A stretch of 64,000 nt of DNA. It comes from Polytrichum commune. Lineage: Eukaryota > Streptophyta > Polytrichopsida > Polytrichales > Polytrichaceae. Of the stretch, positions 34,797-47,571 are shown piece by piece. The stretch spans positions 4,028,001 to 4,092,000 of the forward strand of contig OX485803.1 of NCBI GenBank assembly GCA_950295325.1, written 5' to 3'. The notes below the pieces were generated by a model. The model was given only the letters and a program-made list of their open reading frames with translations, searched no databases and was not told the origin of the DNA. Every line of letters starts with the position of its first letter. Positions within the stretch are counted from its first letter, which is position 1. Position numbers and translations under genes: made by a program.

Positions 34797-34949
34797 ACGT
34801 GCATGCATCAACATTCAACAAGTGGCATAAGAAGAAGAGTAAGAAGGTGACACTCCACATGTTGACACATGGCACAATGCGAGGGCATGGGTTGACTTCT
34901 TTGGTGGTTTATATTAATGACAATTTTTGTGATATAGGGGAGAGAAATG

Positions 34950-35060
34950 TGATGATAAGGAGTGAGATTTAAACTATGAACATCTGTTCCCTAGGATTTC
35001 GGGATATTAGAGAGTGGGTGACATTATGGAGGTTGATATTATGGAGTTTAGGGTGTACCA
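34950..35060 (+). repeat. Rep-A, right part
   Basis: The sequence gagatttaaactatgaacat, then gatttcgggatattagagag, matches 58885-58945 in order. With 33381-33573 it shows that the LINE entered an existing repeat. Confidence 0.6.
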
Positions 35061-35064
35061 CTCA

Positions 35065-36290
35065 AATATAGGTATCCATATTATTGTTGTTATGTTGGAT
35101 TCAAGGCACATCCACCTTACACATTGAACAGCCGCACGTGGGCCACTGCTCCCACTTGTGGGTCTCATCACTAACACAATATCACCATGTTAGCAGGCAC
35201 CAATATTCCCGCTGCAGCTATGGAGTCCCAGATCGATCATGGAGAGACACAGCAGCTGTCTCCCAGTCAGCTCAGTCAAGCTCCGACACCCCCAAATTTT
35301 AAAACCCAACCAACCAACCAACCAACCTTGAACCCACCACTTAGGGCCACTTCAAAGTTCACACACAAGCCAAATGCCGTGACCATGAAATTGTGAGAGC
35401 CCACAAGAAAGTGTCCAAAGGCCGTCCCAACACACCTCCAAAATCATTTAGTGTGGTCACCGACCCTCAAGTGTAGTGTGAAGTCATATGTGACCGGGCC
35501 CTCGACCAAATGTTATTTCAATGAATTTCTCTTCATGCGGGTCCTCACACATGATGAAATAGAGTAAACCAACGGTTGTGAGCGTTCATAGTGCCATGGT
35601 CTCCCGGTTTTGTGTGTTACGCCTACCTCCAAGAGGTGGTTATTGAAAATAGTTCAAGTGACCATGAAACACGATCCATTCGATGCGATGTAGGAATCTA
35701 CGTAGACTTTGCATCCATCTTGCATTCACGTACTCCGTTGGTCCCTCAAGCGTAGTGTGAAGCGAACTTGGACCGGCCCCACCTTTCCCACCAATGAGAG
35801 TGCTTGAAAGTGTGATGGGCACGGGCTCTCAGTCTCGTGTGTGAAGTGGCCCTTACTTACAGATGAACCGGTTGAAGTTCATCAAGACCTCAGGATCATT
35901 TTAGAGGAATCTAAGGAATATACCCCAAGTTCATAAAGGAAACACCAAAAGATGACAACACGTAACGGTCGGACATGGAGAACACGAGAGTCTTGACCAA
36001 TCATGCCCTAAAATCTCCCCGGACACTGAAACCCACCACTCCACTCCACTCCACTCCACTCCACCCTCCCACTTGCTTATGTAACATGCTTCTTAAACAA
36101 AACCTAAATTATCGATCCGACCCAAACCGACTTAACCCTAAATTCGTAAACAAAAGCAACCGACTCCACCCAGGCAGGCAAGCTGCTGCGCGCGTTCCTG
36201 CGCCGAAGCCAAGGCAATAAGGCAACGGAATGTCTCCGACCACTGCTTGAACTTGCGAGGAAGATGATGAGGGAGCTCGGACTGCGGTGA
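35065..36290. other. Moderately GC-rich intergenic DNA
   Basis: It contains an (AACC)n run at about 35304-35327 and a (CCACT)n microsatellite at about 36035-36062, plus a Rep-D copy. The open frames here have no recognisable domain. Confidence 0.5.
35865..36030 (+). repeat. Rep-D, copy 2
   Basis: The order gaaccggttgaagttcat, tagaggaatctaaggaat, gatgacaacacgtaacggt, gtcttgaccaatcatgccc, ccccggacactg matches copies 1 and 3. Confidence 0.7.
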
Positions 36291-36298
36291 TGCTCATA

Positions 36299-36739
36299 CA
36301 GTCTACCCTCTATAAATGTTAACCCTCGGGAGTGGATCAAAGTTAACATTTATAGAGGTGTTAACAGTTTACAATTACTTTTTTGAGCAATATACAAATC
36401 TTAACATTTATAAATATAAGCAATTGTGAAGAGTTCTTGTGAGAGAATACCATTCATAAAATTGCAAACCCAATCAAAACTTTATTCAATATCAAGTTTA
36501 CAAATCACGGGTGAAGTATGAATGAATGGTTCTTTGGTGAGATTCATCTGCATGCACAACTTGCAAATTGTGTTAACTCGTTAACATTTATAGAGTCAAA
36601 TTTACAAAGAAGGGAGTACCATTTTGTTAACAGTTAACATGTTTAACATTTATAGTGTGCAATATGTGAGGAGTAGAAGAAAGTTAACATTTAGAGAGGG
36701 TTAACACTTATAGGTGTAACATTTATAGAGGGTGGACTG
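36299..36739. mobile_element. Emigrant/pogo-like MITE
   Basis: It is flanked by TA (36297-36298 and 36740-36741). It has inverted ends CAGTCTACCCTCTATAAATG at the left and the complement of CAGTCCACCCTCTATAAATG at the right. CAGT starts, a TA target and a CCTCTATAAAT core are features of the plant pogo-like Emigrant/Lemi1 group. The 441-bp interior has no gene but repeats a TTAACATTTATAGAG-like word at least five times in both orientations. Confidence 0.85.
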
Positions 36740-36749
36740 TAGTTCCCTC

Positions 36750-37550
36750 AAACCCAAGTTTAATTTAAGTGAGCTGGGTCGCGATTCAGAGGTTGAGATG
36801 CTTTGGCTTCGTGCGCTCACCATGTGCCACTGCTTGTTTGTGCAAGTTCCGGCTACGTTCCTGGAAGTGGTGGAGGCCGTGGAGGTGGGTTGAACAAGTT
36901 AAGTCACGTGGGTTTCCACTACGGAATGCCTCCGACCAAGTACTAAGGGTAAAGGTTCGGGACACGTAGCTAGTCGCATGGCGGTTGGCTTTCCTAACAC
37001 CTACCAAAGGGGTTATAGGTAAAACAAAAATGGCACCTCTCGCTTCCCGTATAAGTAGCTAGGTTGGTTGGTTGGTGATTCATCCCAGTTTAAGCTCACA
37101 ATCCCGATAATCTTAATTAGTCCGTGACATTATTCAGAGTTACGCATAGCTATGCGTGTTTAACAAGAATGTAAAATTTTACCAAGCACAGTCGTTTATG
37201 TTTTATAGTGTCTGAACAACCTATTGAATTCTTAAGTAAGACGTTATTGCACTGCGTAACTCCAAGTAGTAATACGCACTATTTGGGATAATTGGTGTGG
37301 ATTACTTCAAAGGTTTTTGGTCCTAATTTAGAGGTTTGTCCAGTCTTTTAAATATCAACCTCCGGGTCAAGAAATAGTAAATAACGTTTTCATCGTCTTC
37401 TCCCAAGGTTCGTCCTCCCCCTCTGCGGAAGTTGTGAATGTTCACCCTGATCACGGGAAGGGTGAACACGCAAATAAACATTGTATAGCCGAAATAATTT
37501 TATGTCTAAGGAGAATAAACCCCTAAATCAAGGTTAGGGACTTTGCTTTA
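36750..37550. repeat. Rep-E and Rep-F segments
   Basis: 37128-37340 resembles 48190-48500 and 47220-47330 (ttaccaagcacagtcgttta; actgcgtaactccaagtagt; ataattggtgtggattac). 36985-37130 resembles 49190-49340 and 49490-49590 (tttcctaacacctacca; tggttggtgattcatccca), and 37370-37460 resembles 49390-49480. No coding content. Confidence 0.55.
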
Positions 37551-38360
37551 GTCTAATGGCATTGAGTTGAAACGAATTAATAACAAACTTGAGAGGGGCA
37601 TGTCTTCACCACATTGGTATGGTAGATGTCTGACGAGGGTGGTTTGTAGTTGGGTATAAGGTTGGCAAGATTTTGTGGTGAAAAATTTGTTAAAGCGTTG
37701 GATATTGGCGAGCAAGATTGGTAGGGGGATGTGTGTGGTTACTTGGGAATATTTGGGTTTGGTTGAGGATGGTACGACGGGGGATGTTGAGGTGTATATG
37801 GTACTGGATTGAGTTATGTGCGTGGTTAATGTCAGTTTAATTAGTATATAGTTGGGGGTTCTGGTTGCAAATGTACAAGCCATTTATGAGGTTGTGTGAG
37901 TTGTAGTTGATGCCTCCTTGGTGGGTGAAAGGTGTGTTGGTAGAGATATATTCAAGTTGTAGTTGGTTCATGAAGTGGGACCACTGGATGTCTATTGGGG
38001 TGGGGGCAATGTTTTAATGGCCTAAGTATCGTCCTCTAAGAGTTAGATCTCTATTAAAAACATTGGCTAGGATTATGGTATAGGTTGGGAATTGCTTGAT
38101 GGTGGTTTGTATGGAGTTCGTGATTGAAGTTATAAGCGATAGGTTTGAGTAGTAGTATGAGGGCATATAGGTGTGTATTATTAGGAGTGATGGTGTAGAT
38201 TTGTTGTGTAGGAGTATGATTTGCATGTATGGCATAATTTGGGTTGGGGGTTTGATGTGTTATATAGTTGGGATATAGTGTGTTGATGTTTCATGTGATA
38301 AAGGTGGGATGGGTGGGTTTGCTATGAGGGCATTTGTGATGGTGTATAGGGTTTATAAAT
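37551..38360 (-). pseudogene. LINE fragment: APE-type endonuclease domain
   Basis: On the minus strand, TFIT(stop)NINTL at about 38290 fits the start of an APE-type endonuclease (normally TWN-x-N), with TGA in place of TGG. Downstream in other frames are LLIIHTYMPS (about 38170), then TIILANVFNRDLTLRGR (about 38050), which matches the GDFN box, and INGLYICN (about 37870). Frameshifts and stops break it. The coding strand is A/C-rich and G-poor exactly like the LINE at 33586-34799, so both may belong to one family. No reverse transcriptase follows: sequence left of 37551 is unrelated repeat. Upstream sequence to about 38860 has the same strand bias and may be the element's 5' part. Confidence 0.7.
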
Positions 38361-40330
38361 TTGGAGGCGGCTATAAGCATATCTTTGTGTAGGTAGGGGC
38401 ATTCTTGTTGGAGTTGGGCTAGTGTAGGTTTGTCGGGGGTATGGTTTTGGTGATGTAGTTGAAGAAAGGGGAGTAAATTTCGCTGTGTGGTGTGTTATTT
38501 TTTAAAATGGAATTGTGTTTTAATATTGTCTAGTGTGTGTATGTGTGTGTGTTGGGGGGGGGGGGTTGTAATGGTGTGAGTGTGGTGGTTATTAAGTACT
38601 CGGACTAGATGTAGGGTATGTGGTCATTGGTGTAGTCTTAATGTTTTTCGCAATCGGATAAATGTGTAGGTGTGAATTGTATAACGGAGGTGTAGTATGA
38701 AGAACATTAAGAGAATTTGGAGTTTTATAGAGGTGAGGTGATAATTTGGTAGTGTTTTCTTATGTGGGTGGTTGAACTATGTTGATAGAGGGTATATTGG
38801 GTTGTGTTGATGTGTGTTTGTGGTTTTTCTTTCGTTCATTTAGGTATTTTGTGTGGTTTAGATAACTGTGTATAGGTTTTTTATGTGTATTGTGGGTGTC
38901 TCTATTTATATGGTTTCTAATATGGTTTCTATTTTAAGGACTTTAGGGCTTATGTTTTTACTTTGGGTGGCTCACAAACTTTAAACTTATAATCTGGGTG
39001 GAGTTGAGGAACTCTTTCATTGGTTTATGAAATCTATGATTCCTTTACCAATGTAAAGGTTGTGTTTAGCAACACTATTGAGGGTAGGGGTTGGTGAAGT
39101 TATCTCCTTTTCTCTATTCATCTCAACTCTTGATATGGCCCAAAGTATTGACGACGATGTCTGCAAGTACTTTGTATTGAGATGTCTTGATAAGCTATCT
39201 TCAAGTGTTGAAAGATTGATAGTTTCAGCGTATGATATTCCTTTTGTCCTTCATACAATTTATGACATGCGCAATGTAATGAGTTAAGTGGTTCGTGGGT
39301 TGAACAAGAGAAGCTTGTGAAACATATGGGTGTCTTGAAGGTCTTATTGTTACTCGTAGCAGTTTAGTGGTTACTTGGAAAGTTAGGCTTTGGATGTTAT
39401 GCATCTCTTCATGAGGAATGTTCAAAACACCATGGGCACAGGGGGAACCTTGGAGTGGCACCCGGGGCTTGTGGCGCCATATGTGAGAGGGCTCAAGTGA
39501 TCCTAATGTGGGTGAAGGCCCTGGGCATAGGGAACACCTCCCATCCACGGAGACTAGGAGTCATGAGGGTAAGGACATAAGCATTGGGTAGCTTATGCCA
39601 TCCGGGTTCTAGTAAGCTAAAGAACACCTCAATCGGAGGTGTGAGCTAGGAGATATGGCAATTTGAGTGGGGCATTACCTAGGGATAGTGCCCTGGGACA
39701 GCAGTGATCTGAAAGTGGCGCCCGGGACTGCCGAGGTTAGAACAATCATAAATTCCTTATTACCTACATGAATGGGGCAATTGAAGAGTCTATCAACATC
39801 CACACAAAGAATAGGTGTCGATGGAGTGGTCGCTTGATAAAATCAAAGATCGTGCAACGAAGTTATGGAGGTTTGAAGCTGCTAGGGGCTTTCAACCCCA
39901 ACAACTAAGGGAAAATATCTACTTGGCCCCAACTCTAAGGAGAGAGACAAAATGTTACTTGATGGTGGGGTAGTGGCCTTGCTCAAAGTCCTAAAGGCTT
40001 AAGTCCTAGAGGCTTATGTGGGTGAGGCGGCGTGGCCGGCCAAACCCACCCGAGGCCGAAAGGCATGGCCTTCACGGGCGTTGGCCCAACGTGGGGGCAT
40101 AGTTGCCAAATATGCTTTGGGTTGTCATAGTGTTCCTCCCGCAACACGATGATCAACTAAAGATTGGACTTCCATGGATGGAAGTCTACATCTAACCATT
40201 GGCTACTTATTAAGGGGAGAGTTCTGAATGCATGTGTAGGAGGCTTGGTCACCCACCTATGAGCATGAAGGTCCAAGGTATTGGGAGCTAATCATTTGCA
40301 CGGGTGGAATGCGAAGGGTTAGCCCTTGTG
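38361..40330. other. Intergenic; possible LINE 5' part, then unclassified
   Basis: 38361-38860 is G/T-rich on plus, including a 12-G run at 38554-38565, and continues the LINE strand bias without clear motifs. 39400-40330 is more GC-rich with no gene. Two similar words, gtggcacccggggct and gtggcgcccgggact, occur at about 39455 and 39716. Confidence 0.4.
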
Positions 40331-40887
40331 ACCCTTGCTAGAATTCAAAAACAACCAAGATAGTGAAGGGGAGCTACCAAGGGTTGCGACACTGGATGAG
40401 CATTATCTCATAAGTCCACTTGATTGCTTTGTTTCGTTCGAGGTAGTTGTGCTTTTCCTTTTGGAATTGAATTTGCTTTCAATTTGTGCCACCAAAAAAA
40501 GAAAAAAAAGATGGGATCATAAAGGACTTCCCACTCAACACAACATAGAAATGCGTACCCATTTTCAATACTAGAGAAGTGATGTGGTCCATTACATTCA
40601 ACTCATATGCTAAATGAGTAGCTAAATAGTGTGAACCTACAATATTTCACCATATTGAATTTTGTGTGGAAACTAAGATAAAAATTATGTGCAAAACACA
40701 CACACCCAAAAAAAGTGTGGTTGCGACAACAATCTAAAACATTATTCAAAAACCTCACCACTCCATGAAGTTTCACTTGTAACAAGGACATTGGTTGAAC
40801 ATTCTCTAAACTCATTTGCCAGACTTGCATGTATGTATGTATGCCTTACTTGGATTCACATATGAGATTGCAGCATTGATTAAGGGT

Positions 40888-40952
<65 letters not shown>

Positions 40953-43900
40953 TTTTGTTTAAAAGACCCTTGTGTTTAAAGATGTTGTACAAAGGTGTAA
41001 CTCTCCACTCTCCACACTCTTGGTAACATGAACATATAGAAGTCATAACAAAGTAGAGTCCATTTGAGACATTGTGATTTGAGGGTTAGTTATGTGTGAA
41101 GTATAGGGTTATATTAGTGAGGCATGACGCAAAGACATGATGACTTGTGGCGAAAGAGTTCATACAATCATGTTTGCCATCTCCACCAACAACCTTGTGT
41201 TGTAAATGTTCTACCTAAGGGGAGTTGAGATGAAATTGAAGGAGGCAAAGCTTCAACCTTGTCTTTAGGGGGGGGGGGTTTGGTAAAGGGGAGGCAACAA
41301 TGGAGTTGTTGGTGGAGAAAGGACAATGATGAACCTAATGAGAGTTCAAGAAATGGTAACATCCAAGGTCGATTCATAACTCCATAGTGTCATAGTGTCA
41401 TAGCATTATACTCAAAATATTTGAAAAAAGAAGAAATCTCATATTTCTTTTAAAATTTAAATATTTTCATCGTCTACAATTATTTTAGGTTTAGATTCAT
41501 GTCCTTACATCCTCGACCTGTGTTAAGCATAAAATTGAATTTAGATTTGAAACTTACTAATGATGGTCACCTCAATAGTGATTTTTTGGCCAATGCATAG
41601 TGTATTTGCTTGGTTTGGGCTTTGGAACTAAGTTTTGCTTGCTACTCATGTGCATGGTCAATTTTTGCAATGTAGACCACTAGCTATGACAAATTAGCTT
41701 AAGGACAAATGGCTCAGTAATTAAATGCTTTAAAAAAATTGATTGTAATATCTTATGTTGTAGATAGTTATCTCATTCTTTGGCTTTATTTGAAGATTTA
41801 AAACCATGAGGAGACTAATGTACATAGTTCATATAACAACTACTTACGTCGATGTTTTTTTCAGTATAGTCCCAATAGTTGTGCAGGGGTTTCTATGTTG
41901 TTTGCAACATCTTGTTTTGTATCATCCCTTTGTTCATGTACGGCATCATTGAAGAGTGGTAGGATTATGTTCTCATTGAGAGCTTTAGATCGAGAGTCCC
42001 ATTTGAAATCATGCAATATGTAACACTTCCCCCATCATGTTTGTAGGAAAATTTGTTTTATGTGATTATGAGAGTTAAAACCATGTGCAAAGAATAGGAT
42101 TTATGGCACTTAGCTCATACTCTACCTATAGATTATCATGATTTGTATCAGTTTCCAATTATTGTTGAGATTGTTCCATAATCAATTGATCAAATTTTTG
42201 TGACAAGACATGTTTGAAAGGCCATCTTAGAGAAAAGAAAAAGTAAAAAAAAAATGCTCGGTATATCAAAGTACAATTTGATAAGACAAATGTTGTTGTT
42301 ACATGCATATGAAGTTCCTTAACCACGCACAATAAATTATTGACATCTGAATTGACCAACACTTATAAGCCAAATGAGTTGTTTTAAATATGGAATCCTA
42401 AAACCTCCATTGGCTTCAATCACTATTTTGGACAATTTTCTCCACAAAATCTTGGCATGTGGTAGATTCTATCAATGATTGCTCAATTGGTAATGTGTCA
42501 TGCATCTTCACATAACTTGGATTATTGTTTATTGAATGTATAATCTGGCATGTAATCCATCAAGAAGAACTTTGAAACGGAGTATGTCACATGTTAATCA
42601 AGAGAAAATTGTCATTATCACACATCTTTTGTTTTTAGCCCAAACTACAACAATACTCTTAACATGATTTATCCTCCCATGTGTTTGATTCCATGGTGGC
42701 ATAATATGATCACACATTCAAACATTGTTAAAAAAAAATGTAGAAAATATATATTGTAACAATAGACGAAGTATACCACCAAGTGTCTCATTCTAAAATC
42801 ATGTAGAACCCTAATGTCTTTTAATTTTGCTCAAGTATTTGTTCAATTAAGATTTTTCTAACCAAATTGCTTGCCTTATCAAGAGGAATTCAATACGTAT
42901 GCTTACCATCTCTTACAAGCGTGTGTGGAGTTATTTGAAGGTCAAGTTCTTCATTTTTTTTGCTTACAAAGGTTGACCAACCATCCTATGAGCTTCCAAC
43001 TTCTTGTGATGAGATCTTCTCCTCATGATCCTTGAACAAAGTATAAGATTTGGGGTTTCTCCTTGGAAATAAATGTATAAATGTCAATAAAAATAGCAAA
43101 CAACAACATTGTCAACATTAAATAACTTTTCTTTTTTCTACCTGCACTTAACAAACGAACCATCATCAAGAAGTGCCAATAAACTAGGATTTTGTTTTTG
43201 TTTTTGTCATTGTTAAATGGGCTAGGCTCTTGGAGAAGGGGCATGTGTAATGTTTAAGGTAATGCATAAGAGGATCATGGAGCAATTTGATGAATGTCTT
43301 CAAAATGTGGGGCATACTTGGTTTGGCTCTAGATTGTGACATCGGTGGGGTGTTTGTTATGACGAAATGTGAACACAACTTCTATGGAAGTTAAGATGAA
43401 TGGAAGAGGGGTGGAGATGGCAATTAAAGGGGCACAATAGGCACCCTTGTTTCTTGTAGAGATTTCGTGAAAAGGGAACTTGGCCAACATAAAGTTCATG
43501 GCCAATTGGGATGAGACATTGGGGGAATGTGGAATAGTGCATGCATGGGGGTTGTCTAGGGTATCAATGTAATCCTAGACATTCAACATGTGACTTCACC
43601 TCCTTGAAGCGAGAGCATCTAAAGAAATATTGGTGCTTATCACTAAAACATGCCTTCAAGAAACACGTCAAATTCCAAACATTTAACGCTATATAATTTC
43701 TTCTATTGCTTTGCACAAAATTAAGGCATGTGTCCCTATTGTGGGCATTTCCAACTTAACATGTTTCCCAAACATCACTTTAGTTGTGGCATCAATGAGG
43801 TGAACAACAAAACATGCTAATAATTCATCCCAAAGAAAAGCTTGGATGGGAAATTTGCGACCGGAGTCTTATTTTTGTATGTTCTTGGGATATCCAATCA

Positions 43901-44254
43901 AGTACAAATTTCATAATCCATCAAGGAGTAATGTAAGGGCCCATATCAAGGTTTGCACTCGTTTAGAATGGCAATTTTGTGTGGCTACTTGGGTGTCTAA
44001 CAATGTGTAAAAGAATAGTGTCTCACATTTAAGCACACATGCCTTGTGCTTAAATATTTGTATAAAAACACATGATGGATACATAGAACTGGTCCCAAAG
44101 TGGTTTTCAAGTGAAGAGTTTGCTCTTTCTTTGATTAGAATTGGTCATAAAGTGTTTGCAACTCTGAAGGTATATGTGTGTTATTTCATTATTTCATTAC
44201 TCAAGATGTGCACCCACTCTTGCATGATATGCAACAATCAATTTGTGTGACACA
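40331..44254. other. Gene desert
   Basis: AT-rich, with no supported coding region on either strand. A long (TC)n tract is annotated separately, and a G-run lies at about 41270. Confidence 0.55.
40890..40949. repeat. (TC)n microsatellite, 30 units
   Basis: An uninterrupted 60-bp TC tract. Confidence 0.98.
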
Positions 44255-44480
44255 ATTAGCACATCCAAATCATATATGTAATCGTTTGCCTCATAATTTG
44301 TGGATCTCATATGAATATCTTATTTATTATCAAAGTGAAGATTTGTATGCTCCATAAGTGATCATACAAGTCCCCCCAACTGTTGAACCCAAAATGGTTA
44401 CGATATTTCTTTTCTTCAACACATGTCTTTTTGGTGTCAATTTTGAGAACCACACCTTACCACATACCACTCAAATTTTG
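44255..44480 (+). repeat. Rep-C, copy
   Basis: It contains tggatctcatatgaatatct, ttattatcaaagtgaagatt, tgatcatacaagtcc and 'accacataccactcaaattt', each matched in other Rep-C segments. Confidence 0.6.
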
Positions 44481-44939
44481 GTGTCTATGTTATTATTGTG
44501 TTGAAATTAGGTACATCTACCTTATTGAATTGGCAACGTCTAGTTCCATGATAGGAATTGGTTGTTTGCTGCAAGGTTGTGCAACTATTCCTAACTCATA
44601 ATAGCTTGATAAACAACATTTGCATAGTAAAAATTTGATTAAACCTCATACTAGCTAGCCACATAAGATACACATATCGTAGTAGGACACAAGCAAGTCC
44701 CATTACATGAAATTCTATAGTGACATGATCCTTTTTTCAAGACCATACAATTAACCTACCAAAATCCTAGGATAAAACCATCAAAATCCAAATATTACAG
44801 AAAATTGAGCGTCAACTTGTAGACAATTGTAGGTGATAAGCATGTTCGACATAAATTGAATCAATTTTGAGCAATGTGTCACATGTCACTTCATAATCAA
44901 GTAGTCACTCTACAAAATCCCATGTTTCACTACAAATAA

Positions 44940-45318
44940 CTACATTGAATATGATATTCAGTGTTATATGGTGTTTTATGTCACTATGGTAACTTTTTGG
45001 ATGACACTTCTTGTGAAGAGGTGTACAAATGGATGATGGATGAGTTCATCCATTGGCAAAACCCCACCTTCTCTTGTCAGCAACCTGTGATGAAATATTG
45101 CCATGGATGATTGAAATTTGGATGAAAAACCACTTGGTGAGTGGCAATAATTGCAACACTGTAAATCTATAATCCCCCAAATGTTTTACAAGGAATTAAT
45201 AATGTGACAAATAATGTTGGGTTAACATTTAGTGTTGGTGACACTACACCGCGGTTTTTAATAAGTATTGAGCAAGACAATTAGAATTGGTGACACTAAA
45301 TATCATGTTTTTGTGTAG
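44940..45318. mobile_element. MITE-G, copy 1
   Basis: It aligns over its whole length with 47572-47955. Inverted ends of about 28 bp start CTACATTGAATATGATATTC (left) and CTACACAAAAACATGATATT (complement of right). Internal ttaacatttagtgttggtga and tgacacta words repeat the terminal motif. No coding capacity. No target duplication could be fixed. Confidence 0.75.
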
Positions 45319-45489
45319 CATTTGGGCACCAAAGTGCCGAACATGCTTATCACATTCGGTACATGACTTTCTTCATTGTAAACTTCTAACTCGGAGAAAG
45401 GGCTAAATTGAAAATGGAAAAGACCAAGATCATGAGTTTTGAAGAATGTTAGTGTTTATCGTTAAGATAGACAACCCTTCTCCAATTAC

Positions 45490-45720
45490 TTTTCTTAATC
45501 AAACATCCATATTTGAGTGGTATGTGGTTAGACGTGGCTCCAAGAATGGATATCAAAAAACTGGTGTGCGAAGTAATTAGACTAATTGCTTGACGCATGA
45601 ATACCATTCTAGGTTCCATAATCAACATAATGGGGTGGGTGCATGGGGAGGCGGACTTGTAAGACCATTTAATGAGGACGGACATATTCACTTTGATATT
45701 GAGTGACATATATGTGAATT
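45490..45720 (-). repeat. Rep-C, inverted copy
   Basis: It contains tttgagtggtatgtggttag, ccattctaggttccataatc and a tgatattgagtgacatatat tail, matching the complement of 44255-44480 and the plus strand of 2141-2330. Confidence 0.6.
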
Positions 45721-47570
45721 GTACCCAAAGCAACCATTGACACCACCACACCACAAGATCATTTTTGCTTACCGCACCTCGAATTATAGAACTTGCCATT
45801 GAAATTGGTCGGTGGTCGACTATCCCTATCTCTAGAGATGATAGATTATGCCACTTTTGCTCCTAGAATGCAGTTCAAAATGAGGCACACTTTGTGTTGG
45901 GATGTCCCTACATAACCCCACCATGAGATAGGTTTTCATCACTACATGAGAATGTCGTACTGGGGAGCCTCAAGTCTTTCATTCAATTGGACCAGTAGGT
46001 TGGGATTAGCCTCTATCTCACGGAAGCTACAACATTCTGCCACCCGTAGCAATCAACTGGTTTTGAAACCATCATGACGTACTTTTAATCTCATTAGCCT
46101 TCTCACCCTAAAACCAATTCCACTTCGTTTCGTTTCACATGAGCTGCAAAACATGAAGAAAGCAGCCACATTGGATTTGCCAACCATCTCGTACTAATCA
46201 TCACGCATTTTCATATCCTAGGAGAAGTGGGCTAGGCGGGAAAAGCAACCAATGAGACTCATCAACCTCATATACACACACACATGTTTATATATATCAA
46301 TCACTTGTGGAAAAAGCAAAAGCAAAAGCAAACACTCCCCTATACGGGTAATTAACCTAAGATTGGGTGGGCCACATTGGCCAATTGCCACCTCGAGACC
46401 CAGGTACTTTAAAGTGCACCAAAGATATCCTACTTTGTCATAATGCAAATTCAAGTTCCCGGGAGCCAATAGCAAGAGCAGGGCCACCGCCCCCTAAATG
46501 GGAAGGCAATAAGCTAGTCATTGGAACCCACTATGAATGTCTCGGGAGTTAGATAGCATGCGCATTTATTGGCGGGCGGAGGGTGGGAGTCGCCGAGGGG
46601 GCAATGATACCATCTAGGAGGAGGAGGTGGGGGCCCGGCCGCTTGTGGAGGAGTAGTATGATATATCATGTGTATGTGCTTGGCTTTTGCATGGTATGTA
46701 TATATATGTCCTTGGATGTGAGAGGGCATTGTGGGAGGATTATGTGTGTACCTTTTTGAAGGCTCCCAATCACCACCGCCTTAGTGTGGGATTGGCCAAA
46801 ACCTTTTATTGGCGGGCACCCGACCTGTTGACTTGGAGTCGATTGGATCCTTTTTCCTCCTAATAAGTCAGGATTCCACCGGCATTCATATTGGCCCGCT
46901 TTCATATTGGTTCGTATCCGTTTTATCCATCCATTATGACGAACCTTTTCCCGTTTTTAGAATTTGATTATTACCTCCGTCTACTACACTCGATGTTCCA
47001 ATTAGTGTGTGTTACTATTCGGGAGTTAAACGGTGCAATAACGTCGCATGCTTCATGAGTTCGAATTTTACTTCATAAAAGTCCCAAGAGGGGCTGGGGC
47101 GAAACAACCCGTACACTGGTTCCTTGGAGACAAGGGTTTAGGCATCCAACAAGGAATGAGTGTATGGGTTGGTTTGTCCAAATCTCCCAAGAAGTTGGTC
47201 GGACATCACAGAACTTAAATGACTTGACTTTGCTTGGTAAAATATTAGAGATTTATTAAATAGTTATTGCATGCGGACCTCTCGATAGTAACACACACTA
47301 ATTGGGGTAATCGGTGTTGTTTACGTCTCATCTTCTTAGTTTATTTATGCATGGCTCACTTTAACCTCTCCCATGTGGTGAATTACTCTGGTTAAATTGA
47401 TAATTGACTGCACTTAGGTGGCCATTCTGACCCTTGGATGCTTTTCCTCCTACTAGGACATGGTTCCACCGGCATTCATATTAGCCAAGTTTGTTGTTTG
47501 TTTATATTTTTGTGTTTTTTTTTCTTCCAATTTTAATTTGGAACACAGGAGGTGCGTAACGGCCACCTTG
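45721..47570. other. Intergenic with short diverged repeats
   Basis: No gene. A small repeat around 'ggttccaccggcattcatat' occurs at 46870 and 47463. 47220-47420 belongs to Rep-E. Confidence 0.45.
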
Positions 47571-47571
47571 G

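Larger units (their letters stand above)
33586..34799 (-). mobile_element. 5'-truncated LINE with 12-bp target duplication
   Basis: The 12-bp sequence tgcatgcatcaa flanks it at 33574-33585 and 34800-34811. The coding strand is minus. The 5' end begins within an RNase H domain and the 3' end is a T/C-rich (A/G-rich on plus) tail next to a structured UTR. Truncation at the 5' end together with a 12-bp duplication is typical of target-primed reverse transcription. The insertion lies within a Rep-A copy. Confidence 0.9.

Noticed and set aside
39440-39735. gtggcgcccgggact words resembling a retroelement primer-binding site
   Set aside because: Two similar words occur 260 bp apart without LTR ends, duplications or coding regions nearby.
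40846-41046. Arg/Glu repeat protein across the TC tract
   Set aside because: It is a translation of the (TC)30 microsatellite.
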